Shown here in pieces: positions 8,067-18,054 of a stretch of 64,000 bases of DNA. Source of the stretch: Phaeovulum molybdatiresistens (GTDB taxonomy: Bacteria; Pseudomonadota; Alphaproteobacteria; Rhodobacterales; Rhodobacteraceae). Every line of letters starts with the position of its first letter. The first letter of the stretch is position 1. The position numbers and the translations under genes were made by a program. The notes beneath the pieces were generated by a model that saw nothing but the letters and a program-made list of their open reading frames with translations, did not search any database and was not told where the DNA came from. The DNA is taken from positions 1-64,000 of the forward strand of contig NZ_JAMJFX010000015.1 of the NCBI RefSeq assembly GCF_023544865.1, read 5' to 3'.

Positions 8067-8516
8067 ATGAGAGCTTTGGTGCAACGGGTCACGCAAGCCC
8101 GGGTCGAGGTCGCGGGCCGGACCACCGGCGCGATCGAGCGCGGCTTGCTGATCCTGGTCTGCGCCATGGCCGGCGACACCACGACCGAGGCCGACAAGCT
8201 GGCCGCGCGCATCGCAAAGCTGCGCATTTTCCGCGATGCAGAGGAAAAGATGAACCTGTCGCTGCGCGATATCGGCGGCCAGGCGTTGGTGGTCAGCCAG
8301 TTCACCCTGGCGGCCGATACCAGCCGCGGCAACCGTCCCGGCTTTTCCAGCGCCGCCCCGCCTGCCGAGGGGGAACGGCTGTATCTGCATTTTTCCGACG
8401 CGCTGCGGCGCGAGGGCATCGCGGTGGAGAACGGCGAATTCGGCGCCGACATGGCGGTCAGCCTTGTCAATGACGGGCCGGTCACGATCTGGCTGGACAC
8501 GGCGGATCGGGCCTGA
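8067..8516 (+). CDS. dtd: D-aminoacyl-tRNA deacylase
   Basis: Hydrolyses D-aminoacyl-tRNAs and recycles misacylated tRNA, a proofreading enzyme of translation; homodimer in the cytoplasm. The 149-residue protein shows both family signatures: SQFTLAAD (residues about 78-85) and NDGPVT (about 137-142), in place of the usual NxGPVT cross-subunit Gly-cisPro site, which is intact. The start is [15 protein letters not shown], the canonical N-terminus, with GGAGG seven bases upstream. It stands alone, between the hairpin repeat and the helicase gene. Confidence 0.95.
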   Translation: MRALVQRVTQARVEVAGRTTGAIERGLLILVCAMAGDTTTEADKLAARIAKLRIFRDAEEKMNLSLRDIGGQALVVSQFTLAADTSRGNRPGFSSAAPPAEGERLYLHFSDALRREGIAVENGEFGADMAVSLVNDGPVTIWLDTADRA

Positions 8517-8748
8517 CGGCGGCTGGGCCCGAAAAGGTCAATGGACTTGACTTTTCCGCCCGCATCCCCCATTTGGCATCCAACCGCCTTTGCTGCCGCG
8601 TGAGCAGCCGCGCCCTACCGGGTGCCCGAAGGCGGGGAAACTTCGGTTCCCAGATCACGCGGGGGTCCGGCAGGCAAGTTGTCTGCGCCCCGCCCGTCCG
8701 CGCCGAACCCGGTGCGGGTTTCTGATCCTGCCCGGGCTGTCCCGGGCC

Positions 8749-10104
8749 ATGAAAGACATACATTTGGAAAACTTCGACAATCTGGGGCTTGCCCCGGCGC
8801 TTCTGCAAAATCTGGCCGGCATGGGCCTGGTGAAACCCACGCCGATCCAAGCGCAGGGCATTCCCCATATCGTCAAGGGCCGCGACCTTTTGGGCCTGGC
8901 GCAGACCGGCACCGGCAAGACCGCCGCCTTTGGCTTGCCGATGCTGACGCGCATCCTGGCCTATGGCAAGCGCCCCGCACCGAAAACCGTGCGCGCGCTG
9001 ATCCTGGCCCCGACGCGTGAGCTTGCGACCCAGATCCATGACAATCTGGCCGCCTTTTCCGCGGGCGCCCCGGTGCGCATCCTGCGGGTTGTCGGCGGCG
9101 CCTCAATCAACGTCCAGGCGGACAAACTAGCCAAGGGCGTCGATGTGCTGATCGCCACGCCGGGGCGGCTGCTGGACCTGATCGAACGGCGCGCGGTGAT
9201 CCTGTCGGAAACGAAATATCTGGTGCTGGATGAAGCGGACCAGATGCTGGACATCGGCTTCATCCATGCGCTGCGCAAGATCGCCCGCCTGATCCCGGCG
9301 GAACGCCAGACGCTGTTGTTCTCGGCCACGATGCCCAAGCTGATGGAGGAACTGGCTGCCAGCTATCTGACCGATCCGGTGCGCGTGCAGGTGGCAGCCC
9401 CCGGCAAGGCCGCCGAGAAGATCGATCAGGGTGTCCATTTCGTGACGCAGGGCGACAAGGCCGCGCTGCTGGCGGAATATCTGTCCAAGCACCCCGGGGA
9501 ACTGGCCGTAGTGTTCAACCGCACCAAGCATGGCTCGGACAAGCTGGCCAAGCTGTTGGAAAAATGGGGGTTCTCGGTCGTGGCGATCCACGGCAACAAG
9601 AGCCAGGGCCAGCGGGAACGTGCGCTGGCCGCCTTCCGCGCGGGCGAGGTCGAGGTGCTGGTTGCCACCGATGTGGCCGCACGGGGCCTGGATATCCCGA
9701 TGGTCGCGCATGTCTACAACTATGACCTGCCGAACGTGCCGGAAAACTATGTCCACCGGATCGGGCGCACCGCGCGGGCCGGGCGCGACGGGCGCGCCGT
9801 GGCCTTCTGTGCGCCGCTGGAAATGGGCGATCTGCGCGCCATTGAAAAGGCGATGCAGGCGAAGATCCCCGTGATCGGCGGCGAGCCCCATGCCGAACCG
9901 GCGGGCGGACAAAAGTCGGGGGTGCGCCAGGGCCAGCCCCGCGGCGGCAAGCCCGGCGCCAAGCCGGCCCAGCCGCGGACCGACCGGCGCGCGGGCGCGC
10001 CCAAGCCCGGCGCCCGCGGGCCCAAACCTGCGATCGACGAAGGCGGGAACCGGCGCCCCGCCCGGCGCCCGTCGCGCAAACCCAAGCGCGAACAGGTGGC
10101 ATGA
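8749..10104 (+). CDS. DEAD-box ATP-dependent RNA helicase (RhlE-like) with basic tail
   Basis: A 451-residue RNA helicase that unwinds or remodels RNA, probably in ribosome biogenesis or mRNA turnover. Motifs are in order: Q motif (GLVKPTPIQAQGIP), Walker A AQTGTGKT (about residues 48-55), PTREL, DEAD (VLDEADQMLD, about 160-169), SAT, then domain 2 with VATDVAARGLD and HRIGRTARAG. The last 75 residues are a Gly/Pro/Arg/Lys-rich disordered tail, common in the RhlE group. The ATG at 8749 is chosen because homology begins there (MKDIHLENFDNLGL); no strong ribosome-binding site is visible, and an upstream in-frame ATG at 8590 would add 53 unlikely residues. A clear terminator follows. Confidence 0.92.
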   Translation: MKDIHLENFDNLGLAPALLQNLAGMGLVKPTPIQAQGIPHIVKGRDLLGLAQTGTGKTAAFGLPMLTRILAYGKRPAPKTVRALILAPTRELATQIHDNLAAFSAGAPVRILRVVGGASINVQADKLAKGVDVLIATPGRLLDLIERRAVILSETKYLVLDEADQMLDIGFIHALRKIARLIPAERQTLLFSATMPKLMEELAASYLTDPVRVQVAAPGKAAEKIDQGVHFVTQGDKAALLAEYLSKHPGELAVVFNRTKHGSDKLAKLLEKWGFSVVAIHGNKSQGQRERALAAFRAGEVEVLVATDVAARGLDIPMVAHVYNYDLPNVPENYVHRIGRTARAGRDGRAVAFCAPLEMGDLRAIEKAMQAKIPVIGGEPHAEPAGGQKSGVRQGQPRGGKPGAKPAQPRTDRRAGAPKPGARGPKPAIDEGGNRRPARRPSRKPKREQVA

Positions 10105-10107
10105 TGC

Positions 10108-10134
10108 AAGGGCGCCTTCGGGCGCCCTTTTCCT
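10108..10134 (+). terminator. Intrinsic terminator after the helicase gene
   Basis: A perfect 9-bp stem AAGGGCGCC/GGCGCCCTT encloses a TTCG tetraloop and runs into TTTTCCTT, starting 4 bases after the helicase stop codon. Confidence 0.92.
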
Positions 10135-10365
10135 TGTGCCCGCGCGGTGTGCCCTGGCGTTGGCTGGAAAGGGTTTCGTAACCCGGGCGTGTTAGCACAG
10201 TCAGCAAGCCCCGGGTGTTGTGTATCAGTATGGCCATCGCGTGCCTGCCGAACGGGGCCGGCAGGATCGTCTTCGAAAATCGGATGCAAGCGCGGTGGCC
10301 CCGGTTTCCGGCGGCGGCCTTTGGACCATCTTGCCGCGCCCTGCGGGGCGGGCTATGGCGGCGCC

Positions 10366-10947
10366 ATGGCCAAGCTTTATTTCCACTATTCCACGATGAA
10401 CGCCGGCAAAAGCACGATACTGCTGCAGGCGGCCCATAACTATCAGGAACGGGGCATGGCGCCCTATCTGGTGACGGCGCGTCTGGATGACCGGGCCGGA
10501 CAGGGCCGCATCGCAAGCCGCATCGGCATCGGCGCCGAGGCTGATACCTTTGCGCCCACCACCGATCTGTTCACCCAGATCGCCGCCCGGCTGCAGGCTG
10601 GCCCCTGCGCCTGTGTCTTCATCGACGAGGCGCAGTTCCTGACACCGGCGCAGGTCTGGCAACTGGCGCGGGTGGTGGATGACCTGAACCTGCCGGTGAT
10701 GTGCTATGGGCTGCGGGTGGATTTCCGGGGAGAGCTGTTCCCCGGATCGGCCGCGCTGCTGGCGCTGGCCGATGAAATGCGCGAAGTCCGCACGATCTGT
10801 CATTGCGGCAAGAAGGCCACGATGGTGGTGCGCAAGGCCGCCGATGGCAGCGTGGCGCGCGATGGCGATCAGGTGCAGATCGGCGGCAATGAGACCTATG
10901 TCTCGCTTTGCCGACGGCATTGGCGCGAAGCGGTGGGCGATCGCTGA
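10366..10947 (+). CDS. tdk: Thymidine kinase (type II)
   Basis: Phosphorylates thymidine to dTMP with ATP in the pyrimidine salvage pathway. The 193-residue protein has the P-loop STMNAGKST (residues about 9-17), the Mg-binding FIDEAQFL (about 85-92), and the C-terminal zinc site with CHCGKKA (about 144) and a later SLCRRHW. The lasso segment GGNETYVSLC that binds thymidine is also present. The start MAKLYFHYSTMNAGKS at 10366 is where family homology begins; upstream codons read into non-conserved sequence. About 230 bases upstream carry no recognisable gene. Confidence 0.95.
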   Translation: MAKLYFHYSTMNAGKSTILLQAAHNYQERGMAPYLVTARLDDRAGQGRIASRIGIGAEADTFAPTTDLFTQIAARLQAGPCACVFIDEAQFLTPAQVWQLARVVDDLNLPVMCYGLRVDFRGELFPGSAALLALADEMREVRTICHCGKKATMVVRKAADGSVARDGDQVQIGGNETYVSLCRRHWREAVGDR

Positions 10948-10996
10948 CCGGAGGCGGTGAACGCCTCCGGCGGGGGTATTTGGGCCAAGAAGAAGC
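10948..10996. repeat. Dispersed 3'-end hairpin repeat, copy 3
   Basis: A perfect 9-bp stem CCGGAGGCG/CGCCTCCGG with a GTGAA loop begins right at the tdk stop, followed by GTATTTGGGCCAAGAAG. It lies between two convergent genes, so it may act as a two-way terminator. Confidence 0.8.
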
Positions 10997-11938
10997 CTAA
11001 AGCGCGTTGGGCGGCGTGATGCCGTCGCGGAAGGCGCGCAGGTTGGCCACCGCCATCATGCCCATGTCATCGCGCACCTCTTCGGCAGCGGTGCCCAGAT
11101 GGGGCAGCAGCGTGACATTGTCCAGATCGCGCAGCGCCTGGGGCACTTCGGGTTCGCGTTCATAGACATCCAGTCCCGCCCCGGCGATGCGGCGGGCCTG
11201 CAGCGCGGCGATCAGGGCGGCCTCGTCGACCACATCGCCGCGGGCGATGTTGACCAGATGCGCATGGGGTTGCATCGCGCCGATTTCCGCGGCGCCGATC
11301 AGATGGCGCGTCGCAGGCCCGCCCGGCACGGCAACGACGACGACATCTGCGCCCATCGCCTCGGCCAGCGGGACCTGGCGCGCGGGCACGCCCGGATCGG
11401 CTACGGTGGATCGGTTGTGGAACACCACCTCCATCCCGAACCCGTAGTGACAGCGGCGCGCGATGGCCTTGCCGATGCGACCCATGCCGATGATCCCCAC
11501 CCGCTTGCCCGAGACATGCAGCCCCAGCATCTGCGTGGGTTGCCAGCCGGTCCACTGGCCGGTGCGCACAAGGCGTTCGCCCTCGGCGGCGCGGCGCGCC
11601 GACATCAGGATCAGCGTCATCGCCAGATCAGCGGTGGCATCGGTCACGGCGCCGGGGGTGTTCGACACGATCACCCCCTTGGCGCGCGCGGCCTCGACAT
11701 CGATATGGTTATAGCCCACGCCGAAATTGGCGATCATCCGCGTCTTTACCGGGCCCGCGAAGGCCTGCGTGCCAAAGGCATCGCCCAGCGTCGGCAGGAT
11801 CGCATCATAATCGGCCAGCGCCGCCTGCGCCTCGGCCAGGGTCATCGGCTCGGGCCGGTTGCGGAACGTCACGTCGAATTCCGCAGCCAGTGTTTCCTCG
11901 ACCCGGCGGGTCAGCGCCCGCGTTACCAGAACCTTCAT
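10997..11938 (-). CDS. D-isomer-specific 2-hydroxyacid dehydrogenase (glyoxylate/hydroxypyruvate reductase type)
   Basis: NAD(P)-dependent reduction of a 2-oxo acid, probably glyoxylate or hydroxypyruvate. The 313-residue protein has the N-terminal substrate-domain segment followed by the Rossmann motif GIIGMGRIGKAIARR (about residues 147-161) and the catalytic Arg-Glu-His set: NIARGDVVDE (Arg), the Glu in DVYEREPEVP, and LLPHLGTA (His). It shares one base with the csaA stop, so it is translated as the last gene of a ybjN-proC-csaA run. Exact substrate is not readable from the sequence. A second paralogue lies at 41030. Confidence 0.85.
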   Translation of the reverse strand: MKVLVTRALTRRVEETLAAEFDVTFRNRPEPMTLAEAQAALADYDAILPTLGDAFGTQAFAGPVKTRMIANFGVGYNHIDVEAARAKGVIVSNTPGAVTDATADLAMTLILMSARRAAEGERLVRTGQWTGWQPTQMLGLHVSGKRVGIIGMGRIGKAIARRCHYGFGMEVVFHNRSTVADPGVPARQVPLAEAMGADVVVVAVPGGPATRHLIGAAEIGAMQPHAHLVNIARGDVVDEAALIAALQARRIAGAGLDVYEREPEVPQALRDLDNVTLLPHLGTAAEEVRDDMGMMAVANLRAFRDGITPPNAL

Positions 11939-12269
11939 CAGAACAATCTCCCCCCAAGTGGTACATCCTGGCCGGGCGCGATCAGCACGACCTCTCCTTC
12001 CGCATCCGGCACGCCCAGCGTCAGCACCTCGGATCGCACGGGGCCGATCTGGCGGGGCGGAAAATTCACCACCGCCAGCACGTGGCGGCCAATCAGTTCA
12101 TCCAGCGTGTAATGTTTGGTGATCTGGGCCGAGGATTTCCGTTCCCCGAGATCAGGCCCGAAATCGATCCAGAGTTTATAGGCGGGCTTGCGCGCCTCGG
12201 GGAAGGGTTCGGCGCGGGTGATCTTGCCCACGCGGATATCGACCTTGGCGAAATCATCATAGGTGATCG

Positions 12270-12273
<4 letters not shown>
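11938..12273 (-). CDS. csaA: tRNA-binding protein CsaA-like
   Basis: A 111-residue single-domain protein with an OB-fold tRNA-binding (EMAP-like) domain. Visible features are the DIRVGKITRAEPFPEARKPAY start and SSAQIT(K)HYTLDELIGRHVLAVVNFPPRQIG, which match CsaA. In Bacillus CsaA has export-related chaperone activity; the alphaproteobacterial role is not established beyond tRNA-like binding. Its ATG overlaps the proC stop by four bases, and its stop overlaps the next start by one. Length is typical. Confidence 0.88.
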
Positions 12274-13082
<809 letters not shown>

Positions 13083-13108
13083 CTTGTCTCCCCTTGGTCG
13101 GGGGGAGA

Positions 13109-13612
13109 TTAGGCCCGACCGTAGGCCTCGGCAATGGCGACCTGCATCGCAGCCTCGGGCGTTTCATCGCCCCAGCAGGTCAGCTGGAACGCTGGATAGA
13201 ACCGCTCGGCCGCAGCCACCGCCGATCCGATCAGCCGGTCGATCTGTTCGGGCCCCGCCCCCTGCCCCCCGGCCAGCACCAAACCATAGCGCCAGACCAT
13301 CAGCCGCTGTTCGGGCCAGAAGGTGAACGCCCCGGTCCAGACCTGATCATTGGCGCGGTTCAGCAGATCATACAGCGCCGGTTCGCGCCCGGCGGGGGGG
13401 TCCATTTCAAATGTCGCGATCAGGCGCAGGGTTTCATCGCGCGCCGACCAGGCCAATGTGATGGAATAGGTCCGCCACTGCCCTTCAACCGACATGGCGA
13501 TCTGATCGTCGGTGACACGGTCGAAATCCCAAGCGTGATGTTCGGCCAGCGTCTCGACGATATCGATCGGGTGAAGATCGTCAGAGTGAAGATAGTCTTC
13601 GCCCAGCGCCAT
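13109..13612 (-). CDS. YbjN domain-containing protein
   Basis: A 167-residue acidic cytoplasmic protein of the YbjN group (a fold related to type III secretion chaperones). The segment SVEGQWRTYSITLAWSARDETLRLIATFEMDPPAGREPALYDLLNRAN and the FTFWPEQRLMVWRYGLVL strand are characteristic. YbjN is associated with motility, stress and growth regulation in E. coli, and its mechanism is unknown. In alphaproteobacteria the gene is often placed directly before proC, as here. First gene of the leftward run. Confidence 0.82.
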   Translation of the reverse strand: MALGEDYLHSDDLHPIDIVETLAEHHAWDFDRVTDDQIAMSVEGQWRTYSITLAWSARDETLRLIATFEMDPPAGREPALYDLLNRANDQVWTGAFTFWPEQRLMVWRYGLVLAGGQGAGPEQIDRLIGSAVAAAERFYPAFQLTCWGDETPEAAMQVAIAEAYGRA

Positions 13613-14188
13613 GTCCGATCTCCTGCCTCAAGTTATTGTTGCCACCACAAGGACATGGCAAATTTGCCGTTATTCTTACTAGATATGGTGTCCCCAAAGC
13701 CCCCGCCTGTAAAGCGCTTTCTGGGCGATTGCCTGTGGATGGATCAAGAAAGCTGGGGAAAACCCGCGCTTTCAGGCCAGCACAATATCTGGGGGCCAGC
13801 CCGGTGGCGCCCTGGCCGCCCCGGACCGATTCGGCAGCGGGTCAGCGCAGCCTAAAGACCAGAGCCCGAAAATTAGGCATATGACCTATCCTTTTGGACA
13901 AGTGGACCCGGGGCGCGATCCGTGTCCGACGCAAAATCTTGATCGCGCCAGCGCGGAAACAGTGAATTCGCGGCAAAAACAAGGCGTTTTCTTGACAGAA
14001 CTTAACCATTCGGTCACGATTTTAGACAGGAGGAAATTGTTGTCATCTAAAGATTTTCAGATGAAACGCCTTCATTTTATCGGCTGCCCCAAGCGCCCCA
14101 GTGGCACCGGGTGGCCAACTGTTCCGCATTTGCGGCTTAATTGTGTCAGACGGGTTCAGATTATTTTTCGAGCGCCAAGGGTGTGAGC
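13613..14188. other. 576-bp relatively AT-rich intergenic region, possible promoter for the exopolysaccharide cassette
   Basis: The region separates two divergent transcription units and is visibly poorer in GC than its surroundings. TTGACA at 13992-13997, 17 bases before CACGAT at 14015, is a plausible sigma-70 -35 box with a weak -10. AGGAGGAAATTGTTG at 14028-14042 resembles a ribosome-binding site before a TTG codon; the frame that follows ends at 14186, but its residues are not protein-like enough to call. About 170 bases of possible leader then precede the first sugar gene. Nothing else identifiable. Confidence 0.4.
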
Positions 14189-15226
14189 ATGGCTGGTGAA
14201 ATTGTCAAAATGGGCGCGGTGGACAGGCGCAGGGCGTCCGGTTCCAACAACCGCATCAAACGTATCGTCATCGCCGGCGGTGCCGGCTTCGTGGGCTCGC
14301 ACCTGTGTGATCGCCTTCATGCCCAGGGGCACCATATCTTGTGTGTCGACAACCTGGAAACCGGGCGGATGTCGAACATCAACCATCTGGTGGGCGATGC
14401 GCGGTTCGAATTCCGCCTGCATGACGTGATCAACCCGCTGATCGTCGAGGGCCCCGTTGACGAGATCTACAACCTGGCCTGCGCGGCATCCCCGCCGAAA
14501 TATCAGATTGATCCGGTGCACACGTTCAAGACCTCGATCCTGGGGGCGCTGAACCTGCTGGATCTGGCCCGCGACAAGGGCGCGCGCATCCTGCAGGCCT
14601 CGACCTCCGAGGTGTATGGCGACCCCGAAATCTCGCCCCAGCCCGAAAACTATCGGGGTTCGGTGAACACGGTGGGGCCGCGGTCGTGCTATGATGAAGG
14701 CAAGCGCGGCGCCGAGACGCTGTTTCACGACTATAACGACCGCTATGGCGTGGTCACCAAGATCGCGCGCATCTTCAACACCTATGGCCCCCGGATGAAC
14801 CCCGAGGATGGGCGCGTGGTGTCGAATTTCGTCGTGCAGGCGCTGTCGGGGCGCGACATCACCATCTATGGCACGGGCGAACAGACCCGGTCCTTCTGCT
14901 ATGTCGATGATCTGGTCACCGGGCTGATCGCCCTGATGGCCAGCCCGGCCGAAATGACCGATCCGGTCAATCTGGGCAATCCGGGCGAATTCACGATGCA
15001 GGAACTGGCGCGGATCGTTCTGGACAAGACCCGGTCGAAATCGGCGCTGGTCTACCGCGACCTGCCGGTCGATGACCCCCGCCAGCGCCGCCCCGACATC
15101 ACCCGCGCCCGCGACCGGCTGGGCTGGGAGCCGACGGTGCCGCTGATGCAGGGGCTGGACCCGACCATCGCCTATTTCGCGGCCGAGTTGCGGCGCAATA
15201 CCAAAGAGCCGGTGCGCGCATCGTGA
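14189..15226 (+). CDS. NAD-dependent UDP-glucuronate decarboxylase-like epimerase/dehydratase
   Basis: Extended short-chain dehydrogenase, most like UDP-glucuronic acid decarboxylase (UDP-xylose synthase). Motifs: [18 protein letters not shown] (NAD-binding, residues about 27-44), [28 protein letters not shown], and the active-site [16 protein letters not shown] with Tyr and Lys of YxxxK. The SCYDEGKR context is typical of the decarboxylase subgroup, and the later [17 protein letters not shown] fits too. Length is 345 residues from the ATG at 14189, which follows AAGGGTGTG. It overlaps galE by four bases. Product UDP-xylose is an inference; an epimerase with other UDP-sugars is possible. Confidence 0.8.
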   Translation: MAGEIVKMGAVDRRRASGSNNRIKRIVIAGGAGFVGSHLCDRLHAQGHHILCVDNLETGRMSNINHLVGDARFEFRLHDVINPLIVEGPVDEIYNLACAASPPKYQIDPVHTFKTSILGALNLLDLARDKGARILQASTSEVYGDPEISPQPENYRGSVNTVGPRSCYDEGKRGAETLFHDYNDRYGVVTKIARIFNTYGPRMNPEDGRVVSNFVVQALSGRDITIYGTGEQTRSFCYVDDLVTGLIALMASPAEMTDPVNLGNPGEFTMQELARIVLDKTRSKSALVYRDLPVDDPRQRRPDITRARDRLGWEPTVPLMQGLDPTIAYFAAELRRNTKEPVRAS

Positions 15227-16209
15227 TCCCTGCCCGAAGACCCGTGCTGGTGACCGGCGGCGCCGGTTTCATCGGCTCGCATACCTGCAAGGCGCTTGCG
15301 GCGGCGGGCGCCTTGCCTGTCGTGATCGACAACCTGTCCACCGGCCATGCCGATGCGGTGCGCTGGGGGCCGCTGGTGCGCGCCGATCTGCGCGACCGCG
15401 ACGCCGTGCTGCAGGTGCTGCGCGACCACCGGATCGAGGCGGTCGTGCATTTCGCCGCCTCGGCCTATGTCGGGGAATCGGTGACCGATCCGGCAAAATA
15501 TTATGACAACAACCTGGGCGGCATGATCGCGCTGTTGTCGGCGGCACAAGCGGCGGGGGTGGATCAGATCGTCTTTTCGTCCAGCTGCGCGACCTATGGC
15601 ATCCCGGCGCGGCTGCCGATCGGTGAAGACATGCCGCAGGCGCCGATCAATCCCTATGGCCGCACCAAGCTGGTGTGCGAATGGATGCTGCGCGATCATG
15701 GCGTGGCGCACGGCCTGCGTCATGTGGCGCTTCGCTATTTCAACGCAGCCGGGGCCGACCCGGATGGCGAGCTGGGCGAACGCCACAGCCCCGAAACCCA
15801 CCTGATCCCGCTGGCGTTGATGGCGGCGGCGGGTCGGCGGGACGCGCTGCAGATCTTCGGCACCGATTATCCCACCCCTGACGGCACCTGCATCCGCGAC
15901 TATATCCACGTCAGCGACCTGGCCCGCGCCCATGTGATGGCGCTGGACCGGCTGGCGGCGGGTGGCTACAGTCTGGCGCTGAACCTGGGCACCGGGCGTG
16001 GCCATTCCGTGCGCGAGGTGGTGGCCGCCGTCGAACGCGTTACCGGCCGCCGTGTGCCCGTGGCCGAGGCGCCGCGCCGCCCCGGCGACCCCGCGGAACT
16101 GACCGCCGATCCCGCGCGCGCGGCCGCGACGCTGGGCTTTCGGGCCGATCATGTCGATCTGGATGAAATCGTCGCCCATGCCGCGCCCTGGTTTTCAGGG
16201 GACGTCTGA
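15223..16209 (+). CDS. galE: UDP-glucose 4-epimerase
   Basis: Interconverts UDP-glucose and UDP-galactose. The 328-residue protein has [16 protein letters not shown] (about 7-22), the active-site [15 protein letters not shown] (Tyr and Lys of YxxxK, about 145), [15 protein letters not shown], and the C-terminal [31 protein letters not shown], all diagnostic of GalE/ExoB. It overlaps its neighbours on both sides (ATGA with the upstream gene, one base with the glycosyltransferase), so the three make one translationally linked unit. Its probable job here is to supply UDP-galactose for the exopolysaccharide. Confidence 0.93.
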   Translation: MIPARRPVLVTGGAGFIGSHTCKALAAAGALPVVIDNLSTGHADAVRWGPLVRADLRDRDAVLQVLRDHRIEAVVHFAASAYVGESVTDPAKYYDNNLGGMIALLSAAQAAGVDQIVFSSSCATYGIPARLPIGEDMPQAPINPYGRTKLVCEWMLRDHGVAHGLRHVALRYFNAAGADPDGELGERHSPETHLIPLALMAAAGRRDALQIFGTDYPTPDGTCIRDYIHVSDLARAHVMALDRLAAGGYSLALNLGTGRGHSVREVVAAVERVTGRRVPVAEAPRRPGDPAELTADPARAAATLGFRADHVDLDEIVAHAAPWFSGDV

Positions 16210-18014
16210 TGCCTGCGCGCAAGGCCCGGCCCGGCCCGCTGTTTCTGGCCCCGGTGCTGACCGGCAGACGGGCGGCGAAATATTTTGTCCTGGCGCTGAT
16301 CTGGGCGGTGGCGGCGGGCTTTTTCTGGGGCTGGTGGCTACGCCCCGAGCATGTCATCGGCACCGGGCGTTTCGTCATCCTGACCCTGGCGCTGGCCTGG
16401 GTCTATGGCATGCAGCTCTACTTCATGACCGTGTTCCTGATGGCGCAGGTTTCCGTTGCGCCGGACCCGGTTCCCGGGCGCTGGCGTGTGGCGATGATCG
16501 TCACCAAGACCCCGTCCGAACCCTTCAGCGTGCTGCGCCCCACGCTTGAAGCGATGCTGGCCCAGGATTACCCGCATGACACCTGGCTGGCCGACGAAGA
16601 CCCCCAGCCCGAAACCATCGCCTGGTGCGCCGCGCATGGGGTAAAGATTTCGTCGCGCAAGGGGGTGGCCGACTATCACCGCGCCGAATGGCCGCGCCGG
16701 ACCCGCTGCAAGGAAGGCAACCTGGCCTATTTCTATGACCACTGGGGCTATCGCGATTACGATATCGTCGCCCAGCTGGATGCCGATCACGTCCCCCAGC
16801 CCGGCTATCTGCGCGAGGTGCTGCGCCCCTTTGCCGACCCCGGCGTCGGCTATGTCTCGGCCCCGTCGATCTGCTCGGCCAATGCCCGCCAAAGCTGGGC
16901 CGCGCGCACGCGCCTTTACGCCGAGGCCGCCTTTCACGGTGTCTTTCAGGCCGGCTATACCGGGGCGCTGGCGCCGATGTGCATCGGGTCACATTACGCG
17001 GTGCGCACCAAGGCGCTGCAAGAGGTGGGCGGGCTGGGCCCCGAACTGGCCGAGGATCATTCCACCACCATGCTGATGAATGCCGGCGGCTGGCGCGGGG
17101 TCCATGCGATGAACGCGATCGCCTATGGCGACGGGCCGGCCAGCCTGCCCGATCTGGTGACCCAGGAATTCCAGTGGTCGCGCAGCCTGTTGTCGCTGCT
17201 GCTGCGCCATACCCCGCGCTATTTGCCGAAACTGCCGTTCCGGCTTCGGTTCCTGTTCGTGCTGTGCCAGCTTTGGTATCCGATCTTCGCGCTGACCATG
17301 GCGCTGATGTATGTCTCGCCGATCCTGGCGATCGTCTTTGACATGCGCTTTGCCAATGTCACCTACCCCGCCTTTGTGGGCCATACCCTGCCCGCCGTGA
17401 CGGCGATGATCGTCTTTGCCTATGCGCTGCGGCGCGACGGGTTCTTCCGGCCCCGCGACGCGCGTGTCATCGCCTGGGAAAAGGCGCTGTTCGTGACGCT
17501 GCAATGGCCCTGGGTACTGTGGGGCTGTCTGATGGCGCTGCGCGACCGGATCACCGGGCGCTTCGTCGACTTTCGCATCACCCCCAAGGGCGAGGCCGCG
17601 ACCGCCCGGCTGCCCTGGAAGGTGCTGATGGTCTATGTCGTGCTGGCCGTGGGCAGCCTTCTTCCGGTGATCCTGGTCGAGGGCGTGACCGAGGCGCGCG
17701 GTTTTTATTTGCTATCCGTTTTGAACGCCATGCTATACATTTGTTCTGTGGCGATAATCATCGTCCGGCATTTGCGCGACACGCGCCCGCAGTGGCATCA
17801 GGCCCCGGTCGAGGTCGTTGCACAGATAGGGGTTCTGGCGGCGATCGTCTGGCTTGCGGTCGCAGCCTTGACATTGCGCGCAGAGGAAAGCCTTCACGCG
17901 CTTGCCATGGGGCTTGAACCGCTGCGTCTGACCAAGGCCGAATTTGTGGCCGCAGGTGCAGGCCGGGGCGCCGCAGGAGAGGTTCGGTTCCGCTTCGCCC
18001 CGGGGTGGAACTGA
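16209..18014 (+). CDS. Cellulose-synthase-like family 2 glycosyltransferase, polytopic
   Basis: A 601-residue processive-type glycosyltransferase. Two N-terminal membrane helices (about 24-44 and 55-85), a cytoplasmic GT-A domain, then about five to six C-terminal helices (about 350-560). Catalytic motifs: LADED (about 131-135), QLDADH (about 191-196, DxD), AEDHST (about 284, in place of TED), and QEFQWSRS at about residue 320 where cellulose and hyaluronan synthases have QxxRW. The Arg-to-Gln change is notable and may define a subfamily. No PilZ domain is evident at the C-terminus, so c-di-GMP control as in BcsA is not indicated. The polymer made is unknown. Confidence 0.85.
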   Translation: MPARKARPGPLFLAPVLTGRRAAKYFVLALIWAVAAGFFWGWWLRPEHVIGTGRFVILTLALAWVYGMQLYFMTVFLMAQVSVAPDPVPGRWRVAMIVTKTPSEPFSVLRPTLEAMLAQDYPHDTWLADEDPQPETIAWCAAHGVKISSRKGVADYHRAEWPRRTRCKEGNLAYFYDHWGYRDYDIVAQLDADHVPQPGYLREVLRPFADPGVGYVSAPSICSANARQSWAARTRLYAEAAFHGVFQAGYTGALAPMCIGSHYAVRTKALQEVGGLGPELAEDHSTTMLMNAGGWRGVHAMNAIAYGDGPASLPDLVTQEFQWSRSLLSLLLRHTPRYLPKLPFRLRFLFVLCQLWYPIFALTMALMYVSPILAIVFDMRFANVTYPAFVGHTLPAVTAMIVFAYALRRDGFFRPRDARVIAWEKALFVTLQWPWVLWGCLMALRDRITGRFVDFRITPKGEAATARLPWKVLMVYVVLAVGSLLPVILVEGVTEARGFYLLSVLNAMLYICSVAIIIVRHLRDTRPQWHQAPVEVVAQIGVLAAIVWLAVAALTLRAEESLHALAMGLEPLRLTKAEFVAAGAGRGAAGEVRFRFAPGWN

Positions 18015-18054
18015 CACGTGACGTGACGGGGAAAGGCCAATGAAGGAGGCCCAG

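Noticed and set aside
13881..14186. A frame with AGGAGG upstream of the sugar genes
   Set aside because: The usable start would be TTG and the residues lack any protein-like signal; kept only as a finding about the leader.
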